NCBI GenBank assembly: GCA_036417435.1
Contig: CM070899.1
Location: forward strand, 102,488,368 to 102,552,367
DNA: 64,000 nt
Origin: Inia geoffrensis
Lineage: Eukaryota; Chordata; Mammalia; Artiodactyla; Iniidae
Reading direction: 5' to 3'
The notes beneath the pieces are model-generated. The model did not search any database. It had not been told where the DNA came from and was given only the letters and a program-made list of their open reading frames with translations. This document shows, piece by piece, positions 35,454 to 48,745 of this stretch; position 1 is the first letter of the stretch; the number at the start of each line of letters is the position of its first letter. The position numbers were made by a program, and so were the translations under genes.

Positions 35454-36135
35454 CCGGAGCATGCTGCTGCTGAGGCATCAAGGCAGGAGGACGTGCCACC
35501 TGACAAGCGGCACCCCGGACCGCTATTGCCCATTCTCCCCTGCCTGGTACCCCAATCTCCCGATCCAGCGTGGCCCTCCTACAGGTAAGCAAAGCCTGGT
35601 GTACCCAAATGAGGGTGGAGCAGCTGAGAGGGAAGAGCGGTGAAGTAACCGGATCTTCACAGCTCCTGCTAGGCAGGTTCCCACCTCCAGCCATCTTCAT
35701 TAGAGTCGCCCCACCTGCGAACCATGGCACCCTCCGAATGGCCCACTTGCAAGGCTTGTGATATGTCTGTGGTGGGGCAGTGCAGGTTAAGGGGCAGGAG
35801 GTGAGCATACACAAGCCCAGAGGTGTGTGTTTAGCCACGTTCGACTCCCGATTTCCAATCCAACACCGGGACCCCTCTAATACTTTCTTTCCCCAAGTTA
35901 CCAGAGACGACACGGAGTAGTGCTGCCACCTTGTGGCACACTGCCGTAACAACCTTACCAACTATGCTGAAGGGCAACTGTCATTCACAAGGCCTAGAGC
36001 CTGCGGCTTTGAAAACACAACCCTGCCCTCAGGAAATATCCTGGGCTAGGCAATCTGAAATGAATCCACATCAGGCCCGACTCTCAGGCAGAAACCTTAC
36101 AAGACCTCAGTGGTAGTCACCCGCGTTTTAGAAAA

Positions 36136-37013
36136 CAGCACATTCAAATGAAAAGATGCTCAAGGTCTCTCATGATTAGAGAGTGAAAAGAAAGCTAGAC
36201 GAGTTGATCCCTGGCTGAAGTCCTCTCAAACCCTAAAATTTTAAGTGCTCAAGAGGGCAGGCCACAAGGTGAAGCCAGCTATTGCTGTTGGTGGGATTGT
36301 AAATTGGTAACAGCCGGTATGAGGATCAGTAGGCACATTCCTTACCAAACTAAACACTGGAGGTACCACGAGACTCGGCAACCCCGCTGCAGGTCGTATA
36401 ACCAGACACTAGCATCATTGGAAGGAAGCTCTTGCACCCCAGCAGTCGTTGTGGTACCCTTGACCACAGCCAAGACATACAGACGAACGAACTGTCGAGC
36501 GAGGGGTGAAGGGAGAAAGATGTTCCGCTACCTACACACGCTCGACTACCACACAGCCATAGAACAAAATGCACTCATAGTATTTGCAGCAGCATGGGTG
36601 GAGCACTAGATGATCTCACTAATTCTGGTCAATTAGAGGCAGCAAGACACATATACCCGGATATCCCTTATGTGTGCAGTCTACATAGGGATACAAAGGA
36701 AGTTAGTAAAGAAAGGAAACACAGGTTCACAAAGGGAAGAAAGAAGCGAGGAGTTCCCAAAGGGGGAGATTGGAGACCGGGGAAGAGTGAATTAGGAGAT
36801 TGGGATTAACACAAACACATTTAACGTATGAAAAAGTGCTCATCAAGGGCGACTCACCCAAAAGAACATGGGACTCTACCAAATATTCCTCGATAAGTAA
36901 CAGGGCAAAGGATCCGAAACCCTACAGGTAGAGCTACGTTTATAATTGCGTCAAGTGGCTGTAGAACTCAAAGAGACGCAGCATTGTATATAAACTATGC
37001 TGAAAGAGAAAAG
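36136..37013 (+). mobile_element. LINE-1 3' end, fragment a (unit 11/12 junction)
   Basis: Standard right-group copy. Confidence 0.85.
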
Positions 37014-37753
37014 GACTGTTCAATGACAAGGCAAGTAAGGGGTTACGAAATGGCCACTTTCTTACCTCAGGCCTCTGTGACGTCGGCTGGCGTCAGACCC
37101 CTGGAGCCTCAGGAGGCCTGTGTCCCACGGCTGGAGGATGCTGCTGCTGTTCTCCGCTGCGTGGTACCACAATCTGCCAATCCAACAGGGCCCTCCTACA
37201 GGTAAGCACAGCCTGGTGTACCCAAATGATGATGAAACAGCTGAGAGGGAAGGGCTGTGAAGAAAGCGGATCTCCACAGCTCCTGCTAGGCAAGTTCCCA
37301 CCTCCAGCCCACTTCATTAGAGAGGCCCCACCTGCGAACCACGGCACCCTCCGAGTAGCCCACTTGCAAGGCTTGCGATATGCCTGCGGTGGGGCAGTGC
37401 AGGTTAAGGGGCAGGAGGTGAGCATACACAAGCCCAGAGATGTGTGTTTAGCCACGTTCGACTCCCCATTTCCAATCCAACACCGGGACCCCCTCTAAGA
37501 CTATCTTTCCCCACGTTACCAGAGACGACACGGAGCACTGCTGCCACCTCGTGGCACACTGCCGTAACAATCTTACCAACTGTGCTGAAGGGCATCTGTC
37601 ATCCACAAGGCCTACAGCCTGCGGCTTTGAAGACACAACCCAGCCCTCAAGAAATATCCTGGGCTAGGGAAACTGAAACGAATTCAAATCACGCCCGACC
37701 CTGAGGCAGGAACCTTTCAAGAACTCAGTGGTACTCACCCGCGTTGTAGAAAA

Positions 37754-38631
37754 CAGCACATTGAAGAGAAAAGATGCTTAGGATCTGTCATGATTAGAGA
37801 GTGCAAAGAAAGCTAGACGAGGTGTTCCCTGGCTGCAGTCCTCTCAAACGCTAAAAGCGTAAGTGCTCAAGAGGGCATGCCAAAAAGAGAAGCCAGCTAT
37901 TGCTATTGGTGGGAATGTAAATTGCTAACAGCCGGTATGAGGAACACTAGGCATATTCCTTACCAAACTAAACACTGGAGGTACCACGAGATTCGGCAAC
38001 CCCGCTGCAGGTCGTATAACCAGACACTAGCATCATTGGAAGAAAGCTCTTGCACCCCAGCGGTCCTTGCGGTTCCCATGACCGCAGCCAAGACAGAGAA
38101 ATGAACGGAATGGGGAGCGAGGGGTGAATGGAGAAACATGTTCTGCTACCTACACACCCTCGACTACCACTCAGCCACAGAACAAAATGAACCCATACTC
38201 TTTGCAGCAGCATGGGTGCAGCAGTACATGATCTCACTAATTCCGGTCAATTAGAGGCAGCAAGACACATATTCCAGGATATCCCACTTTTGTCTGCCGC
38301 CTAAATACGGATACTAAGGAAGCTAGTCCACATAGGAAACACAGGTTCACAAAGGGAAGAACGAAGCCTGGACTTCCCTGAGGGGGAAATTGGAGAACGG
38401 GGAAGGGTGAAGTAGGAGGTCGGGATTCACAGAAACACGCTTAACTTATCAAAAAGTGCTCAAGGGCGACCCATTCTCAATCACAGGGAACGCTACAAAA
38501 CATTCCTCAATACGCGAAGAGTGCAAAGAATCCGAAACCCTAAGGGTTTAACTACATGTATAATTGCATCAAGTGGCTGTAGAACTCAAACAGACGCAAC
38601 ATTGTATATGAACTAGGCTGAAAGGGAAAAG
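37754..38631 (+). mobile_element. LINE-1 3' end, fragment b (unit 12)
   Basis: C at 38137, private T at 38474, GTTTAACTAC near 38545. Confidence 0.85.
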
Positions 38632-38701
38632 TACTGTACAATGACAAGGCAAGTAAGGGGTTAAGAAATGCCTACTCTGTTACCTCAGGTGTCTGTGATG
38701 T

Positions 38702-38717
38702 CGTTACCACGGTAACG
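38702..38717. repeat. Perfect 16-bp inverted repeat (unit 12)
   Basis: Copy of the unit 9 palindrome 9945 bp away, part of the three-unit-lag duplicate. Confidence 0.8.
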
Positions 38718-38732
38718 CCCCTGGAGCCTAAG

Positions 38733-38768
38733 CAGGCCTGGGTCCCACGGCAGACCTGGGTCCCACGG
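38733..38768 (+). repeat. 18-bp minisatellite, 2 copies (unit 12)
   Basis: First copy GGCCTGGG. Confidence 0.95.
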
Positions 38769-39450
38769 CCGGAGCATGCTGCTGCTGAGGCATCAAGGCA
38801 GGAGGACGTGCCACCTGACAAGCGGCACCCCGGACCGCTATTGCCCATTCTCCCCTGCCTGGTACCCCAATCTCCCGATCCAGCGTGGCCCTCCTACAGG
38901 TAAGCAAAGCCTGGTGTACTCAAATGAGGGTGGAGCAGCTGAGAGGGAAGAGCGGTGAAGTAACCGGATCTTCACAGCTCCTGCTAGGCAGGTTCCCACC
39001 TCCAGCCATCTTCATTAGAGTCACCCCACCTGCGAACCATGGCACCCTCCGAATGGCCCACTTGCAAGGCTTGTGATATGTCTGTGGTGGGGCAGTGCAG
39101 GTTAAGGGGCAGGAGGTGAGCATACACAAGCCCAGAGGTGTGTGTTTAGCCACGTTCGACTCCCGATTTCCAATCCAACACCGGGACCCCTCTAATACTT
39201 TCTTTCCCCAAGTTACCAGAGACGACACGGAGTAGTGCTGCCACCTTGTGGCACACTGCCGTAACAACCTTACCAACTATGCTGAAGGGCAACTGTCATT
39301 CACAAGGCCTAGAGCCTGCGGCTTTGAAAACACAACCCTGCCCTCAGGAAATATCCTGGGCTAGGCAATCTGAAATGAATCCACATCAGGCCCGACTCTC
39401 AGGCAGAAACCTTACAAGACCTCAGTGGTAGTCACCCGCGTTTTAGAAAA

Positions 39451-40328
39451 CAGCACATTCAAATGAAAAGATGCTCAAGGTCTCTCATGATTAGAGAGTG
39501 AAAAGAAAGCTAGACGAGTTGATCCCTGGCTGAAGTCCTCTCAAACCCTAAAATTTTAAGTGCTCAAAAGGGCAGGCCACAAGGTGAAGCCAGCTATTGC
39601 TGTTGGTGGGATTGTAAATTGGTAACAGCCGGTATGAGGATCAGTAGGCACATTCCTTACCAAACTAAACACTGGAGGTACCACGAGACTCGGCAACCCC
39701 GCTGCAGGTCGTATAACCAGACACTAGCATCATTGGAAGGAAGCTCTTGCACCCCAGCAGTCGTTGTGGTACCCTTGACCACAGCCAAGACATACAGACG
39801 AACGAACTGTCGAGCGAGGGGTGAAGGGAGAAAGATGTTCCGCTACCTACACACGCTCGACTACCACACAGCCATAGAACAAAATGCACTCATAGTATTT
39901 GCAGCAGCATGGGTGGAGCACTAGATGATCTCACTAATTCTGGTCAATTAGAGGCAGCAAGACACATATACCTGGATATCCCTTATGTGTGCAGTCTACA
40001 TAGGGATACAAAGGAAGTTAGTAAAGAAAGGAAACACAGGTTCACAAAGGGAAGAAAGAAGCGAGGAGTTCCCAAAGGGGGAGATTGGAGACCGGGGAAG
40101 AGTGAATTAGGAGATTGGGATTAACACAAACACATTTAACGTATGAAAAAGTGCTCATCAAGGGCGACTCACCCAAAAGAACATGGGACTCTACCAAATA
40201 TTCCTCGATAAGTAACAGGGCAAAGGATCCGAAACCCTACAGGTAGAGCTACGTTTATAATTGCGTCAAGTGGCTGTAGAACTCAAAGAGACGCAGCATT
40301 GTATATAAACTACGCTGAAAGAGAAAAG
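39451..40328 (+). mobile_element. LINE-1 3' end, fragment a (unit 12/13 junction)
   Basis: A at 39568, T at 39973, C at 40313, mirroring the unit 9/10 junction. Confidence 0.85.
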
Positions 40329-41068
40329 GACTGTTCAATGACAAGGCAAGTAAGGGGTTACGAAATGGCCACTTTCTTACCTCAGGCCTCTGTGACGTCG
40401 GCTGGCGTCAGACCCCTGGAGCCTCAGGAGGCCTGTGTCCCACGGCTGGAGGATGCTGCTGCTGTTCTCCGCTGCGTGGTACCACAATCTGCCAATCCAG
40501 CAGGGCCCTCCTACAGGTAAGCACAGCCTGGTGTACCCAAATGATGATGAAACAGCAGAGAGGGAAGGGCTGTGAAGAAAGCGGATCTCCACAGCTCCTG
40601 CTAGGCAAGTTCCCACCTCCAGCCCACTTCATTAGAGAGGCCCCACCTGCGAACCACGGCACCCTCCGAGTAGCCCACTTGCAAGGCTTGCGATATGCCT
40701 GCGGTGGGGCAGTGCAGGTTAAGGGGCAGGAGGTGAGCATACACAAGCCCAGAGATGTGTGTTTAGCCACGTTCGACTCCCCATTTCCAATCCAACACTG
40801 GGACCCCCTCTAAGACTATCTTTCCCCACGTTACCAGAGACGACACGGAGCACTGCTGCCACCTCGTGGCACACTGCCGTAACAATCTTACCAACTGTGC
40901 TGAAGGGCATCTGTCATCCACAAGGCCTACAGCCTGCGGCTTTGAAGACACAACCCAGCCCTCAAGAAATATCCTGGGCTAGGGAAACTGAAACGAATTC
41001 AAATCACGCCCGACCCTGAGGCAGGAACCTTTCAAGAACTCAGTGGTACTCACCCGCGTTGTAGAAAA

Positions 41069-41944
41069 CAGCACATTGAAGAGAAAAGATGCTTAGGATC
41101 TGTCATGATTAGAGTGCAAAGAAAGCTAGACGAGGTGTTCCCTGGCTGCAGTCCTCTCAAACGCTAAAAGCGTAAGTGCTCAAGAGGGCATGCCAAAAAG
41201 AGAAGCCAGCTATTGCTATTGGTGGGAATGTAAATTGCTAACAGCCGGTATGAGGAACACTAGGCATATTCCTTACCAAACTAAACACTGGAGGTACCAC
41301 GAGATTCGGCAACCCCGCTGCAGGTCGTATAACCAGACACTAGCATCATTGGAAGAAAGCTCTTGCACCCCAGCGGTCCTTGCGGTTCCCATGACCGCAG
41401 CCAAGACAGAGAAATGAACGGAATGGGGAGCGAGGGGTGAATGGAGAAAGATGTTCTGCTACCTACACACCCTCGACTACCACTCAGCCACAGAACAAAA
41501 TGAACCCATACTCTTTGCAGCAGCATGGGTGCAGCAGTACATGATCTCACTAATTCCGGTCAATTAGAGGCAGCAAGACACATATTCCAGGATATCCCAC
41601 TTTTGTCTGCCGCCTAAATACGGATACTAAGGAAGCTAGTCCACATAGGAAACACAGGTTCACAAAGGGAAGAACGAAGCCTGGACTTCCCTGAGGGGGA
41701 AATTGGAGAACGGGGAAGGGTGAAGTAGGAGGTCAGGATTCACAGAAACACGCTTAACTTATCAAAAAGTGCTCAAGGGCGACCCACTCTCAATCACAGG
41801 GAACGCTACAAAACATTCCTCAATACGCGAAGAGTGCAAAGAATCCGAGACCCTAAGGGTATAGCTACATGTATAATTGCATCAAGTGGCTGTAGAACTC
41901 AAACAGACGCAACATTGTATATGAACTAGGCTGAAAGGGAAAAG
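41069..41944 (+). mobile_element. LINE-1 3' end, fragment b (unit 13), 2-bp deletion
   Basis: 876 bp; ATTAGAGTGC replaces ATTAGAGAGTGC. Private A at 41735. Confidence 0.85.
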
Positions 41945-42045
41945 TACTGTACAATGACAAGGCAAGTAAGGGGTTAAGAAATGCCTACTCTGTTACCTCA
42001 GGTGTCTGTGATGTCGTTAGCACGGTAACGCCCCTGGAGCCTAAG

Positions 42046-42081
42046 CAGGCCTGGGTCCCACGGCAGACCTGGGTCCCACGG
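42046..42081 (+). repeat. 18-bp minisatellite, 2 copies (unit 13)
   Basis: Last two-copy site of the block. Confidence 0.95.
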
Positions 42082-42763
42082 CCGGAGCATGCTGCTGCTG
42101 AGGCATCAAGGCAGGAGGACGTGCCACCTGACAAGCGGCACCCCGGACCGCTATTGCCCATTCTCCCCTGCCTGGTACCCCAATCTCCCGATCCAGCGTG
42201 GCCCTCCTACAGGTAAGCAAAGCCTGGTGTACCCAAATGAGGGTGGAGCAGCTGAGAGGGAAGAGCGGTGAAGTAACCGGATCTTCACAGCTCCTGCTAG
42301 GCAGGTTCCCACCTCCAGCCATCTTCATTAGAGTCGCCCCACCTGCGAACCATGGCACCCTCCGAATGGCCCACTTGCAAGGCTTGTGATATGTCTGTGG
42401 TGGGGCAGTGCAGGTTAAGGGGCAGGAGGTGAGCATACACAAGCCCAGAGGTGTGTGTTTAGCCACGTTCGACTCCCGATTTCCAATCCAACACCGGGAC
42501 CCCTCTAATACTTTCTTTCCCCAAGTTACCAGAGACGACACGGAGTAGTGCTGCCACCTTGTGGCACACTGCCGTAACAACCTTACCAACTATGCTGAAG
42601 GGCAACTGTCATTCACAAGGCCTAGAGCCTGCGGCTTTGAAAACACAACCCTGCCCTCAGGAAATATCCTGGGCTAGGCAATCTGAAATGAATCCACATC
42701 AGGCCCGACTCTCAGGCAGAAACCTTACAAGACCTCAGTGGTAGTCACCCGCGTTTTAGAAAA

Positions 42764-43641
42764 CAGCACATTCAAATGAAAAGATGCTCAAGGTCTCTCA
42801 TGATTAGAGAGTGAAAAGAAAGCTAGACGAGTTGATCCCTGGCTGAAGTCCTCTCAAACCCTAAAATTTTAAGTGCTCAAGAGGGCAGGCCACAAGGTGA
42901 AGCCAGCTATTGCTGTTGGTGGGATTGTAAATTGGTAACAGCCGGTATGAGGATCAGTAGGCACATTCCTTACCAAACTAAACACTGGAGGTACCACGAG
43001 ACTCGGCAACCCCGCTGCAGGTCGTATAACCAGACACTAGCATCATTGGAAGGAAGCTCTTGCACCCCAGCAGTCGTTGTGGTACCCTTGACCACAGCCA
43101 AGACATACAGACGAACGAACTGTCGAGCGAGGGGTGAAGGGAGAAAGATGTTCCGCTACCTACACACGCTCGACTACCACACAGCCATAGAACAAAATGC
43201 ACTCATAGTATTTGCAGCAGCATGGGTGGAGCACTAGATGATCTCACTAATTCTGGTCAATTAGAGGCAGCAAGACACATATACCCGGATATCCCTTATG
43301 TGTGCAGTCTACATAGGGATACAAAGGAAGTTAGTAAAGAAAGGAAACACAGGTTCACAAAGGGAAGAAAGAAGCGAGGAGTTCCCAAAGGGGGAGATTG
43401 GAGACCGGGGAAGAGTGAATTAGGAGATTGGGATTAACACAAACACATTTAACGTATGAAAAAGTGCTCATCAAGGGCGACTCACCCAAAAGAACATGGG
43501 ACTCTACCAAATATTCCTCGATAAGTAACAGGGCAAAGGATCCGAAACCCTACAGGTAGAGCTACGTTTATAATTGCGTCAAGTGGCTGTAGAACTCAAA
43601 GAGACGCAGCATTGTATATAAACTATGCTGAAAGAGAAAAG
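42764..43641 (+). mobile_element. LINE-1 3' end, fragment a (unit 13/14 junction)
   Basis: Standard right-group copy; the unit 9/10-type markers are gone. Confidence 0.85.
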
Positions 43642-44381
43642 GACTGTTCAATGACAAGGCAAGTAAGGGGTTACGAAATGGCCACTTTCTTACCTCAGGC
43701 CTCTGTGACGTCGGCTGGCGTCAGACCCCTGGAGCCTCAGGAGGCCTGTGTCCCACGGCTGGAGGATGCTGCTGCTGTTCTCCGCTGCGTGGTACCACAA
43801 TCTGCCAATCCAACAGGGCCCTCCTACAGGTAAGCACAGCCTGGTGTACCCAAATGATGATGAAACAGCTGAGAGGGAAGGGCTGTGAAGAAAGCGGATC
43901 TCCACAGCTCCTGCTAGGCAAGTTCCCACCTCCAGCCCACTTCATTAGAGAGGCCCCACCTGCGAACCACGGCACCCTCCGAGTAGCCCACTTGCAAGGC
44001 TTGCGATATGCCTGCGGTGGGGCAGTGCAGGTTAAGGGGCAGGAGGTGAGCATACACAAGCCCAGAGATGTGTGTTTAGCCACGTTCGACTCCCCATTTC
44101 CAATCCAACACCGGGACCCCCTCTAAGACTATCTTTCCCCACGTTACCAGAGACGACACGGAGCACTGCTGCCACCTCGTGGCACACTGCCGTAACAATC
44201 TTACCAACTGTGCTGAAGGGCATCTGTCATCCACAAGGCCTACAGCCTGCGGCTTTGAAGACACAACCCAGCCCTCAAGAAATATCCTGGGCTAGGGAAA
44301 CTGAAACGAATTCAAATCACGCCCGACCCTGAGGCAGGAACCTTTCAAGAACTCAGTGGTACTCACCCGCGTTGTAGAAAA

Positions 44382-45259
44382 CAGCACATTGAAGAGAAAA
44401 GATGCTTAGGATCTGTCATGATTAGAGAGTGCAAAGAAAGCTAGACGAGGTGTTCCCTGGCTGCAGTCCTCTCAAACGCTAAAAGCGTAAGTGCTCAAGA
44501 GGGCATGCCAAAAAGAGAAGCCAGCTATTGCTATTGGTGGGAATGTAAATTGCTAACAGCCGGTATGAGGAACACTAGGCATATTCCTTACCAAACTAAA
44601 CACTGGAGGTACCACGAGATTCGGCAACCCCGCTGCAGGTCGTATAACCAGACACTAGCATCATTGGAAGAAAGCTCTTGCACCCCAGCGGTCCTTGCGG
44701 TTCCCATGACCGCAGCCAAGACAGAGAAATGAACGGAATGGGGAGCGAGGGGTGAATGGAGAAAGATGTTCTGCTACCTACACACCCTCGACTACCACTC
44801 AGCCACAGAACAAAATGAACCCATACTCTTTGCAGCAGCATGGGTGCAGCAGTACATGATCTCACTAATTCCGGTCAATTAGAGGCAGCAAGACACATAT
44901 TCCAGGATATCCCACTTTTGTCTGCCGCCTAAATACGGATACTAAGGAAGCTAGTCCACATAGGAAACACAGGTTCACAAAGGGAAGAACGAAGCCTGGA
45001 CTTCCCTGAGGGGGAAATTGGAGAACGGGGAAGGGTGAAGTAGGAGGTCGGGATTCACAGAAACACGCTTAACTTATCAAAAAGTGCTCAAGGGCGACCC
45101 ACTCTCAATCACAGGGAACGCTACAAAACATTCCTCAATACGCGAAGAGTGCAAAGAATCCGAGACCCTAAGGGTATAGCTACATGTATAATTGCATCAA
45201 GTGGCTGTAGAACTCAAACAGACGCAACATTGTATATGAACTAGGCTGAAAGGGAAAAG
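44382..45259 (+). mobile_element. LINE-1 3' end, fragment b (unit 14)
   Basis: Standard right-group copy, without the 2-bp deletion of its neighbours on either side. Confidence 0.85.
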
Positions 45260-45360
45260 TACTGTACAATGACAAGGCAAGTAAGGGGTTAAGAAATGCC
45301 TACTCTGTTACCTCAGGTGTCTGTGATGTCGTTAGCACGGTAACGCCCCTGGAGCCTAAG

Positions 45361-45414
45361 CAGGCCTGGGTCCCACGGCAGACCTGGGTCCCACGGCAGA
45401 CCTGGGTCCCACGG
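45361..45414 (+). repeat. 18-bp minisatellite, 3 copies (unit 14)
   Basis: Directly followed by the private CAAGAG (CCGGAG elsewhere). Confidence 0.95.
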
Positions 45415-46096
45415 CAAGAGCATGCTGCTGCTGAGGCATCAAGGCAGGAGGACGTGCCACCTGACAAGCGGCACCCCGGACCGCTATTGCCCATTCTCCC
45501 CTGCCTGGTACCCCAATCTCCCGATCCAGCGTGGCCCTCCTACAGGTAAGCAAAGCCTGGTGTACCCAAATGAGGGTGCAGCAGCTGAGAGGGAAGAGCG
45601 GTGAAGTAACCGGATCTTCACAGCTCCTGCTAGGCAGGTTCCCACCTCCAGCCATCTTCATTAGAGTCGCCCCACCTGCGAACCATGGCACCCTCCGAAT
45701 GGCCCACTTGCAAGGCTTGTGATATGTCTGTGGTGGGGCAGTGCAGGTTAAGGGGCAGGAGGTGAGCATACACAAGCCCAGAGGTGTGTGTTTAGCCACG
45801 TTCGACTCCCGATTTCCAATCCAACACCGGGACCCCTCTAATACTTTCTTTCCCCAAGTTACCAGAGACGACACGGAGTAGTGCTGCCACCTTGTGGCAC
45901 ACTGCCGTAACAACCTTACCAACTATGCTGAAGGGCAACTGTCATTCACAAGGCCTAGAGCCTGCGGCTTTGAAAACACAACCCTGCCCTCAGGAAATAA
46001 CCTGGGCTAGGCAATCTGAAATGAATCCACATCAGGCCCGACTCTCAGGCAGAAACCTTACAAGACCTCAGTGGTAGTCACCCGCGTTTTAGAAAA

Positions 46097-46974
46097 CAGC
46101 ACATTCAAATGAAAAGATGCTCAAGGTCTCTCATGATTAGAGAGTGAAAAGAAAGCTAGACGAGTTGATCCCTGGCTGAAGTCCTCTCAAACCCTAAAAT
46201 TTTAAGTGCTCAAGAGGGCAGGCCACAAGGTGAAGCCAGCTATTGCTGTTGGTGGGATTGTAAATTGGTAACAGCCGGTATGAGGATCAGTAGGCACATT
46301 CCTTACCAAACTAAACACTGGAGGTACCACGAGACTCGGCAACCCCGCTGCAGGTCGTATAACCAGACACTAGCATCATTGGAAGGAAGCTCTTGCACCC
46401 CAGCAGTCGTTGTGGTACCCTTGACCACAGCCAAGACATACAGACGAACGAACTGTCGAGCGAGGGGTGAAGGGAGAAAGATGTTCCGCTACCTACACAC
46501 GCTCGACTACCACACAGCCATAGAACAAAATGCACTCATAGTATTTGCAGCAGCATGGGTGGAGCACTAGATGATCTCACTAATTCTGGTCAATTAGAGG
46601 CAGCAAGACACATATACCCGGATATCCCTTATGTGTGCAGTCTACATAGGGATACAAAGGAAGTTAGTAAAGAAAGGAAACACAGGTTCACAAAGGGAAG
46701 AAAGAAGCGAGGAGTTCCCAAAGGGGGAGATTGGAGACCGGGGAAGAGTGAATTAGGAGATTGGGATTAACACAAACACATTTAACGTATGAAAAAGTGC
46801 TCATCAAGGGCGACTCACCCAAAAGAACATGGGACTCTACCAAATATTCCTCGATAAGTAACAGGGCAAAGGATCCGAAACCCTACAGGTAGAGCTACGT
46901 TTATAATTGCGTCAAGTGGCTGTAGAACTCAAAGAGACGCAGCATTGTATATAAACTATGCTGAAAGAGAAAAG
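46097..46974 (+). mobile_element. LINE-1 3' end, fragment a (unit 14/15 junction)
   Basis: Standard right-group copy. Confidence 0.85.
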
Positions 46975-47714
46975 GACTGTTCAATGACAAGGCAAGTAAG
47001 GGGTTACGAAATGGCCACTTTCTTACCTCAGGCCTCTGTGACGTCGGCTGGCGTCAGACCCCTGGAGCCTCAGGAGGCCTGTGTCCCACGGCTGGAGGAT
47101 GCTGCTGCTGTTCTCCGCTGCGTGGTACCACAATCTGCCAATCCAACAGGGCCCTCCTACAGGTAAGCACAGCCTGGTGTACCCAAATGATGATGAAACA
47201 GCTGAGAGGGAAGGGCTGTGAAGAAAGCGGATCTCCACAGCTCCTGCTAGGCAAGTTCCCACCTCCAGCCCACTTCATTAGAGAGGCCCCACCTGCGAAC
47301 CACGGCACCCTCCGAGTAGCCCACTTGCAAGGCTTGCGATATGCCTGCGGTGGGGCAGTGCAGGTTAAGGGGCAGGAGGTGAGCATACACAAGCCCAGAG
47401 ATGTGTGTTTAGCCACGTTCGACTCCCCATTTCCAATCCAACACCGGGACCCCCTCTAAGACTATCTTTCCCCACGTTACCAGAGACGACACGGAGCACT
47501 GCTGCCACCTCGTGGCACACTGCCGTAACAATCTTACCAACTGTGCTGAAGGGCATCTGTCATCCACAAGGCCTACAGCCTGCGGCTTTGAAGACACAAC
47601 CCAGCCCTCAAGAAATATCCTGGGCTAGGGAAACTGAAACGAATTCAAATCACGCCCGACCCTGAGGCAGGAACCTTTCAAGAACTCAGTGGTACTCACC
47701 CGCGTTGTAGAAAA

Positions 47715-48590
47715 CAGCACATTGAAGAGAAAAGATGCTTAGGATCTGTCATGATTAGAGTGCAAAGAAAGCTAGACGAGGTGTTCCCTGGCTGCAGTCC
47801 TCTCAAACGCTAAAAGCGTAAGTGCTCAAGAGGGCATGCCAAAAAGAGAAGCCAGCTATTGCTATTGGTGGGAATGTAAATTGCTAACAGCCGGTATGAG
47901 GAACACTAGGCATATTCCTTACCAAACTAAACACTGGAGGTACCACGAGATTCGGCAACCCCGCTGCAGGTCGTATAACCAGACACTAGCATCATTGGAA
48001 GAAAGCTCTTGCACCCCAGCGGTCCTTGCGGTTCCCATGACCGCAGCCAAGACAGAGAAATGAACGGAATGGGGAGCGAGGGGTGAATGGAGAAAGATGT
48101 TCTGCTACCTACACACCCTCGACTACCACTCAGCCACAGAACAAAATGAACCCATACTCTTTGCAGCAGCATGGGTGCAGCAGTACATGATCTCACTAAT
48201 TCCGGTCAATTAGAGGCAGCAAGACACATATTCCAGGATATCCCACTTTTGTCTGCCGCCTAAATACGGATACTAAGGAAGCTAGTCCACATAGGAAACA
48301 CAGGTTCACAAAGGGAAGAACGAAGCCTGGACTTCCCTGAGGGGGAAATTGGAGAACGGGGAAGGGTGAAGTAGGAGGTCGGGATTCACAGAAACACGCT
48401 TAACTTATCAAAAAGTGCTCAAGGGCGACCCACTCTCAATCACAGGGAACGCTACAAAACATTCCTCAATACGCGAAGAGTGCAAAGAATCCGAGACCCT
48501 AAGGGTATAGCTACATGTATAATTGCATCAAGTGGCTGTAGAACTCAAACAGACGCAACATTGTATATGAACTAGGCTGAAAGGGAAAAG
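47715..48590 (+). mobile_element. LINE-1 3' end, fragment b (unit 15), 2-bp deletion
   Basis: 876 bp, same deletion as unit 13. Confidence 0.85.
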
Positions 48591-48691
48591 TACTGTACAA
48601 TGACAAGGCAAGTAAGGGGTTAAGAAATGCCTACTCTGTTACCTCAGGTGTCTGTGATGTCGTTAGCACGGTAACGCCCCTGGAGCCTAAG

Positions 48692-48745
48692 CAGGCCTGG
48701 GTCCCACGGCAGACCTGGGTCCCACGGCAGACCTGGGTCCCACGG
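48692..48745 (+). repeat. 18-bp minisatellite, 3 copies (unit 15)
   Basis: First copy GGCCTGGG. Confidence 0.95.

Larger units (their letters stand above)
33279..36593 (+). repeat. Higher-order unit 11 (3315 bp)
   Basis: Private transitions are A at 33663 and T at 34618. C at 34822 is shared with units 9, 10 and 12. Two 18-bp subrepeats. Confidence 0.95.
36594..39908 (+). repeat. Higher-order unit 12 (3315 bp), right copy of a three-unit-lag duplicate
   Basis: Repeats the unit 9 marker set exactly 9945 bp downstream (C at 38137, GTTTAACTAC, palindrome at 38702, T at 38920, A at 39568). T at 38474 is private. Confidence 0.95.
39909..43221 (+). repeat. Higher-order unit 13 (3313 bp)
   Basis: Head repeats the unit 10 markers (T at 39973, C at 40313, G at 40500, T at 40799). 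It then has a 2-bp deletion (ATTAGAGTGC near 41109) also found in unit 15, and A at 41735 is private. It is the last unit with two 18-bp subrepeats. Confidence 0.95.
43222..46554 (+). repeat. Higher-order unit 14 (3333 bp)
   Basis: Three subrepeats return here. Private changes sit next to them: ACGGCAAGAG instead of ACGGCCGGAG at 45411, and GGGTGCAGCAG near 45575. AATAACCTGG near 46000 links it to units 15 and 16. Confidence 0.95.
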
